64,000 nt of DNA from Variovorax paradoxus (GTDB lineage Bacteria > Pseudomonadota > Gammaproteobacteria > Burkholderiales > Burkholderiaceae_C), in the NCBI RefSeq assembly GCF_030811855.1, contig NZ_JAUSRN010000013.1, forward strand, positions 62,001 through 126,000, written 5' to 3'. How positions within the stretch are numbered: the first letter of the stretch is position 1; each line of letters starts with the position of its first letter. The notes below the pieces were generated by a model that searched no databases, was not told where the DNA came from, and was given only the letters and a program-made list of their open reading frames with translations. Below are positions 59,861 to 64,000 of the stretch, piece after piece. The position numbers and the translations under genes were made by a program.

Positions 59861-61117
59861 ATGAACTCATCCACCCAACTCCGCATCAACGGCGATCGCC
59901 TCTGGAACTCGCTGATGGAACTGGCGAAGCTCGGCGCGACCGAGAAGGGCGGCGTGTGCCGCATTGCGCTGACTGACCTCGACCGGCAGGGGCGCGACCT
60001 TTTCACCCGCTGGGCGCGCGAAGCCGGCTGCGAGGTGCGCGTCGACCAGATCGGCAACATCTTTGCGCGCCGCGCCGGCCGTGACAACGCGCTGCCCCCG
60101 GTTGTTACGGGCAGCCATATCGACACCCAACCCACGGGCGGCAAGTTCGACGGCAACTACGGCGTGCTGGCCGGGCTGGAGGTGATCCGCAGCCTGAACG
60201 ACGCCGGCATCGTCACCGAGGCGCCGCTGGAGATCGCCGTGTGGACCAATGAAGAGGGCTCGCGCTTCGTGCCCGTGATGATGGGCTCGGGCGTTTTCGC
60301 CGATGCCTTCACGCTCGAGCATGCGTTGGCGCAGCGCGACAACGACGGCATCAGCGTGGCCGAGGCGCTCGCGTCGATCGGCTATGCGGGCGCCGCACCG
60401 GCCTCGGCCGCGGCATCGCCCGTGGGCGCGTACTTCGAGGCGCACATCGAACAGGGCCCGGTGCTCGAGGCCAACGAGCGCGTCATCGGCGTGGTCGAGG
60501 GCGCCCTCGGTCAGCGCTGGTACGACGTGGTGCTGCAGGGCATGGAAGCACATGCCGGCCCCACGCCGATGGAGCTGCGCAAGGACGCGCTGCTTGCGGC
60601 CTCCGAACTGGTGCTGGAGGTCAACCGCATCGCGCTGGCGCACGCGCCGCATGGCCGCGGCACGGTCGGCTGGATCGAAAACTATCCCAACTCGCGCAAC
60701 GTGATTCCGGGCCGCGTGAAGCTCAGTGTCGACCTGCGCGCGGCGGACGACGTGGTGCTGTCGACCATGGACGCCGAGCTGAAAGAAGCGGTGCAGCGCA
60801 TCGCCGCCAAGGGCAAGGTCGAGGCCACGGTGGAGCAGGTCGTCTACTTTCCGCCGCAGCCTTTCACGACCACGCTGGTGTCGGCCATTCGCGAGGCCGC
60901 TCAGGCGCAGGGCATGACTTGGATGAACGTGATCAGCGGCGCGGGGCACGACGCGGTGTACCTTGCGCGCGTGTGCCCCACGGCGATGATCTTCGTGCCT
61001 TGCCTCGATGGCATCAGCCACAACGAGATCGAGGACGCGCAGCCCGGCCATCTGGAGGCGGGATGCAATGTGCTGCTGCAGGCGATGCTGCAAAGCGCGG
61101 GAGTGGCGTCGTCATGA
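59861..61117 (+). CDS. Zn-dependent M20-type amidohydrolase (allantoate/N-carbamoyl amino acid type)
   Basis: 418 residues of the HyuC/AllC/UaaB group. Metal-ligand stretches are VVTGSHIDTQPTGGKFDGNYGV, split as GSHIDTQPTGGKFDGNYG, then WTNEEGSRFVPVMMGSG, and late ISGAGHDAVYLA and DGISHNEIED. The group hydrolyses N-carbamoyl amino acids, allantoate or ureido acids. There is no signal peptide, so it acts on the imported compound in the cytoplasm. Its stop overlaps the M81 gene start (ATGA), tightly linking the two hydrolases. Confidence 0.86.
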   Translation: MNSSTQLRINGDRLWNSLMELAKLGATEKGGVCRIALTDLDRQGRDLFTRWAREAGCEVRVDQIGNIFARRAGRDNALPPVVTGSHIDTQPTGGKFDGNYGVLAGLEVIRSLNDAGIVTEAPLEIAVWTNEEGSRFVPVMMGSGVFADAFTLEHALAQRDNDGISVAEALASIGYAGAAPASAAASPVGAYFEAHIEQGPVLEANERVIGVVEGALGQRWYDVVLQGMEAHAGPTPMELRKDALLAASELVLEVNRIALAHAPHGRGTVGWIENYPNSRNVIPGRVKLSVDLRAADDVVLSTMDAELKEAVQRIAAKGKVEATVEQVVYFPPQPFTTTLVSAIREAAQAQGMTWMNVISGAGHDAVYLARVCPTAMIFVPCLDGISHNEIEDAQPGHLEAGCNVLLQAMLQSAGVASS

Positions 61118-62586
61118 AGGTGCTGATCGCAAGGCTCAACCACGAGACGAACACCTTCTCGCCGGTGCCCACGCCGCTGGCGGCCTTCGGGCCCGACGGA
61201 CCCACGTTCGGAGAGCAGGCCTACAAGGACAACAAGGGCATGCGCACCGCGATGTCGGCCTTCATCGACCTGGCCGAGCAGGCCGGTGCGACGCTGGTCA
61301 CGCCGGTTTCGGCCTCGGCCAATCCGAGCGGGCCGGTCGACGCGGAGGCCTACGCCACGCTCACGCAATGCATCGTCGATGCGGCGCCTGGCTGCGATGC
61401 GATCCTGCTCGACCTGCACGGCGCCATGGTGGCGCAGAACAGCGCGGACGGCGAGGGCGACCTGCTGCTTCGGCTGCGCGCTGCGGCACCCGGCGTGCCC
61501 ATTGGCGTGGCGCTCGACCTGCACGCCAACGTCACGCCCGCGATGGTCGGCAACGCGGACGTGATCGTCGGCTTCAAGACCTATCCGCACATCGACATGT
61601 ACGTGACCGGCGAACACGCCGGGCGGCTGCTGTTCGATCTGCTCGCAGGACGAAGCAAGCCCACGATGCGCTGGCACCAGTTGCCGTTGATGGCGCACAC
61701 GCTGCGCAGCGCGTCTTTCACCGGCGCGATGCAGCGGGCCATCGAGGCTGCACGCGAAGCCGAAACATCGGAGTCGCTCGCGGTGTCCATCTTTGCCGGC
61801 TTCTCGCTGTCCGACATCGAGGCGCCGTGCATGAGTGTGGTGGTTGTCGATGCGAAGTCGCACGAGCGCGCGCAGGCCACCGCCGATCGCATCGCGAAGC
61901 AGATGTGGGACGAGCGCGAGGCTTTCGTCTACCGCAGCGAGCCCCTGGCCGAATCGGTGGCGCGTGCCAAGGCCATCGCCCAGGGCGCAACGCGTCCGGT
62001 GCTGCTGCTCGACCATGGCGACAACTGCATGTCCGGCGGTAGCTGCGACACCATGGACGTGCTGCAGGAGGCCCTCGCGCAGGGGCTCGACGGCATCGGC
62101 GTGGGCCCGCTGTGCGACCCTGGGGCCGTGGGCGAACTCATCGCGGCGGGCGAGGGCGCCACGGTCACGGTGGCGCTGGGCAACAAGGTGTCGCTGGAAG
62201 GCATCGGCTTGTCGAAGAAGCCCGTCATGCTGACCGGCACGGTGCGCACCGTTGGCAACGGCGAGTACGTGATCACCGGCCCCACCTATACCGGGCAGCG
62301 CAGCAGCATGGGACGCACGGTGCTGTTCGATATCGGCGCGGCGCGCATCGTGGTGACCGAACGCACGCAGGAGCCTTGGGACATCGGCGTTTTCGAATGC
62401 GCGGGGCTCGACCCGCGCAAGGAGCGTTTCCTCCTGCTCAAGTCGCGCATGTACTGCCGGCCGGTGTTCGAGCCGATCTCGGCCGCGCTGGTCGAGTGCG
62501 ACAGCCCGGGCGTGACCAGTTCCGACTACAGCCTGTTCCCGTTTTCCAAGGTGCGCCGACCCGTGTTTCCGCTCGACACAGTCTGA
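61114..62586 (+). CDS. M81-family metallopeptidase, MlrC-like
   Basis: 490 residues. Features of the M81 (microcystinase C/MlrC) family are the N-terminal RLNHETNTFSPVPTP with candidate metal ligands, DLHGAMVAQ, LDLHANVTPAMV and KTYPHIDMY, and a C-terminal domain starting near LLLDHGDNCMSGGSCDT. MlrC opens the linearised cyanotoxin microcystin; other family members have unknown substrates. It is coupled to the amidohydrolase by ATGA and is the last gene of the ABC operon. I infer joint breakdown of an imported amide or peptide-like molecule. Confidence 0.86.
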   Translation: MKVLIARLNHETNTFSPVPTPLAAFGPDGPTFGEQAYKDNKGMRTAMSAFIDLAEQAGATLVTPVSASANPSGPVDAEAYATLTQCIVDAAPGCDAILLDLHGAMVAQNSADGEGDLLLRLRAAAPGVPIGVALDLHANVTPAMVGNADVIVGFKTYPHIDMYVTGEHAGRLLFDLLAGRSKPTMRWHQLPLMAHTLRSASFTGAMQRAIEAAREAETSESLAVSIFAGFSLSDIEAPCMSVVVVDAKSHERAQATADRIAKQMWDEREAFVYRSEPLAESVARAKAIAQGATRPVLLLDHGDNCMSGGSCDTMDVLQEALAQGLDGIGVGPLCDPGAVGELIAAGEGATVTVALGNKVSLEGIGLSKKPVMLTGTVRTVGNGEYVITGPTYTGQRSSMGRTVLFDIGAARIVVTERTQEPWDIGVFECAGLDPRKERFLLLKSRMYCRPVFEPISAALVECDSPGVTSSDYSLFPFSKVRRPVFPLDTV

Positions 62587-62604
62587 TCTGCGCAAGGGTA
62601 TGGC

Positions 62605-62630
62605 TACCTATGCAAAGAGTTGCATAGGTA
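62605..62630. promoter_or_regulatory. Perfect inverted repeat upstream of the tungstate-type ABC genes
   Basis: TACCTATGCAA-AGAG-TTGCATAGGTA has perfect 11-bp arms with a 4-bp centre, in the 95-bp gap before the permease start. This is strong enough to be an operator; a ModE-like regulator in the genome is the natural candidate. It could alternatively act as a weak terminator for the M81 operon, but no T-run follows. Confidence 0.7.
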
Positions 62631-62681
62631 ATTGGAAGTACACCGCGATACTGCGGCGCTTCCACCCATGAAGTCCTCCGA

Positions 62682-63440
62682 GTGAACACCTTTGCACAGA
62701 GCGCCGTCGCGGCCTGGCAACTGCTCGTGTCTGGCGATCCGGTGTTGCTGGCCATCGTCGGGCGGTCGCTCGCGGTCAGCGCCAGCGCCTGCGTGCTGGC
62801 CTGCGGGCTGGGCCTGTTGCTGGGGGCGTGGCTGGGCGTGGCGCGCTTTCGCGGTCGCGCCGGCTTGCTCACGCTGCTGAACACCCTGTTGGCCCTGCCG
62901 TCGGTGGTGGTCGGACTGGTGGTTTACCTCCTGCTGTCGCGCTCTGGCCCGCTCGGCTTCCTGGGCTGGCTTTTTTCGTTCAAGGCCATGGTGCTGGCGC
63001 AGACGGTGCTGGTGCTGCCGGTGGTGACGGCGCTCACGCGCCAGTCCATCGAGGATGCCGAGCGTGCGCACGGCGAGCAACTGCGCTCGCTCGGCGCCGG
63101 GCCACTGGTGCGGGCGCTGCTCCTGGTGTGGGACGAGCGCTATGCGCTGCTCACGGTGCTCATCGCCGCCTTCGGCCGCGCGGTGTCGGAGGTGGGCGCG
63201 GTGATGGTGGTGGGCGGCAACATCGACGGCTTCACGCGCGTGATGACCACGGCCATCGCGCTCGAAACCAGCAAGGGCGACCTGCCGCTGGCGCTGGCCT
63301 TGGGCATCGTATTGCTGGGCGTGGTGCTGGTGCTCAACCTTGCCATTGCCGCGGTCCGCGGCTGGCGCGAGCGGGTCGATGGCGGGGGCGGCGAAGGCGG
63401 CGGCATGGCGGCCTGGTGGCGGCCCGAGGCGCGCCCATGA
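62682..63440 (+). CDS. tupB: Tungstate-type ABC permease (TupB-like)
   Basis: 252 residues from a GTG start, with about five or six helices. The permease EAA-type loop is SIEDAERAHGEQLRSLGAGP, and FGRAVSEVGAVMVVGGNIDGFTRVMTTAI is highly typical of TupB. It would import tungstate (or molybdate) for cofactor-dependent oxidoreductases. A basic, Gly-rich C-terminal tail follows. Its stop overlaps the ATPase start (ATGA). The binding protein TupA is not in the window. Confidence 0.86.
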   Translation: MNTFAQSAVAAWQLLVSGDPVLLAIVGRSLAVSASACVLACGLGLLLGAWLGVARFRGRAGLLTLLNTLLALPSVVVGLVVYLLLSRSGPLGFLGWLFSFKAMVLAQTVLVLPVVTALTRQSIEDAERAHGEQLRSLGAGPLVRALLLVWDERYALLTVLIAAFGRAVSEVGAVMVVGGNIDGFTRVMTTAIALETSKGDLPLALALGIVLLGVVLVLNLAIAAVRGWRERVDGGGGEGGGMAAWWRPEARP

Positions 63441-64000
63441 ACGAACACGTGCAACTTGCGAGCGCCGACACCACCGTCTTTGCGCTGTACGGCGTCGACG
63501 TCCGGCTGGGGCGCGTGGCGGCCCTGCAAGGCGCGACCCTCACCATCGCGGCCGGCGAGCGCGTGGCGCTGATCGGCGCCAACGGCAGCGGCAAGACCAC
63601 GCTGCTGCGGCTGCTGCACGGCCTGGTGCCGCATGCGGCGGGGAGTTTCACAAGCGCCGCGCCGGGCCGCCACCAGGCCATGCTGTTCCAGCGCCCGCAC
63701 ATGCTGCGCGCGTCGGTGGCGGTCAACGTGGCGATAGCGCTCTGGCTGCGCGGCATGCGCTGGCGCGATGCCCGCCGCGCCGCGATTCCGGCGCTGGCGC
63801 GCGTGGGGCTGGAAGACTTGGCAAACCGCAACGCTCGCGCCTTGTCGGGCGGCCAGCAGCAGCGGGTGGCGCTGGCGCGCGCGTGGGCGCTGCATCCGGC
63901 GGTGCTGCTGCTCGACGAGCCCACCGCCAGCCTTGACCCTACTGCCAAGCGCGAGGTCGAGTCGCTCATCGCCGAAGCCGCCGCGGGCCGCACGCTGGTG
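63437..64000 (+). CDS. tupC: Tungstate-type ABC ATPase (TupC-like), cut by the window end
   Basis: 188 codons are visible and the frame is open at the window edge. Walker A GANGSGKTTLLRLLHG, Q-loop MLFQRPHMLRASVAV, signature ALSGGQQQRVALARAW and Walker B VLLLDEPTASLDP are intact; the H-loop would lie beyond the end. It begins at the ATGA overlap with the permease and is its expected energy subunit. Confidence 0.86.
   Translation, partial: MNEHVQLASADTTVFALYGVDVRLGRVAALQGATLTIAAGERVALIGANGSGKTTLLRLLHGLVPHAAGSFTSAAPGRHQAMLFQRPHMLRASVAVNVAIALWLRGMRWRDARRAAIPALARVGLEDLANRNARALSGGQQQRVALARAWALHPAVLLLDEPTASLDPTAKREVESLIAEAAAGRTLV

Overview
The window looks like chromosomal DNA of a high-GC betaproteobacterium, most likely Comamonadaceae and probably Variovorax or a close relative. 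This is an inference from gene families and neighbourhoods: xseB-ispA-dxs, a DUF2339/DUF3999 pair, a BPSS1780-type membrane protein, many LysR-type regulators, TRAP and branched-chain-type ABC transporters, an EgtB/SenA-like protein, and GC-rich intergenic repeats of a kind I associate with Comamonadaceae. I saw no rRNA, insertion sequence, prophage, integrase or CRISPR array. I recognise 54 protein genes, one tRNA and one gene remnant.

Layout. 1-6.1 kb: the tail of a Tad pilus locus (tadA/cpaF, tadB, tadC) ending at a strong terminator, then a degraded copy of a response-regulator C-terminus, then an intact LuxR-type response regulator and its sensor kinase on the minus strand. 6.1-6.5 kb: an AT-rich regulatory stretch and tRNA-Ala(CGC) with its terminator. 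6.6-21.8 kb: an esterase/formamidase-like hydrolase, GMP reductase, UvrD, the DUF2339/DUF3999 envelope pair, a membrane protein, homoserine kinase and DNA polymerase I. 21.8-27.1 kb: a group themed on glutamate and D-amino acids (secreted CPG2-type peptidase, LysR, D-amino-acid dehydrogenase, Glu/Asp-type binding protein, Asp/Glu racemase). 27.2-31.7 kb: dienelactone-hydrolase-like protein, ZIP transporter, a very acidic small protein, and a divergent FAD oxidoreductase / XRE-cupin regulator pair separated by palindromic operators.

31.7-40.1 kb (minus strand): a DUF3300 lipoprotein with a roughly 265-residue glutamine-rich tail; a compact operon sulfurtransferase > DUF2796 > ABC ATPase > ABC permease > DUF3299 resembling zinc-linked Zrg systems; an EamA transporter and a Rieske oxygenase. 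40.4-43.6 kb: xseB, ispA, dxs, with an 84-bp in-frame duplication-flanked repeat at the ispA start. 43.6-47.6 kb: a TakP-like TRAP transporter whose binding protein and permeases are convergent. 47.7-54.1 kb: an EgtB/SenA-like protein with an apparently altered metal ligand, an MFS transporter, a ModE-like one-component regulator, an omega-aminotransferase and a LysR regulator.

54.3-62.6 kb: a GntR-controlled operon of a complete branched-chain-type ABC transporter coupled by start/stop overlaps to a Zn-dependent amidohydrolase and an M81 (MlrC-like) metallopeptidase, which looks like an uptake-and-hydrolysis system for an unidentified amide or peptide-like compound. 62.6-64.0 kb: a tungstate-type ABC permease and the start of its ATPase, preceded by a perfect 11-bp inverted repeat. 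The most interesting leads are the amide/peptide operon, the orphan EgtB/SenA-like gene, the ispA start duplication, the Zrg-like operon with a sulfurtransferase, and the operator array at the FAD oxidoreductase / XRE-cupin pair.
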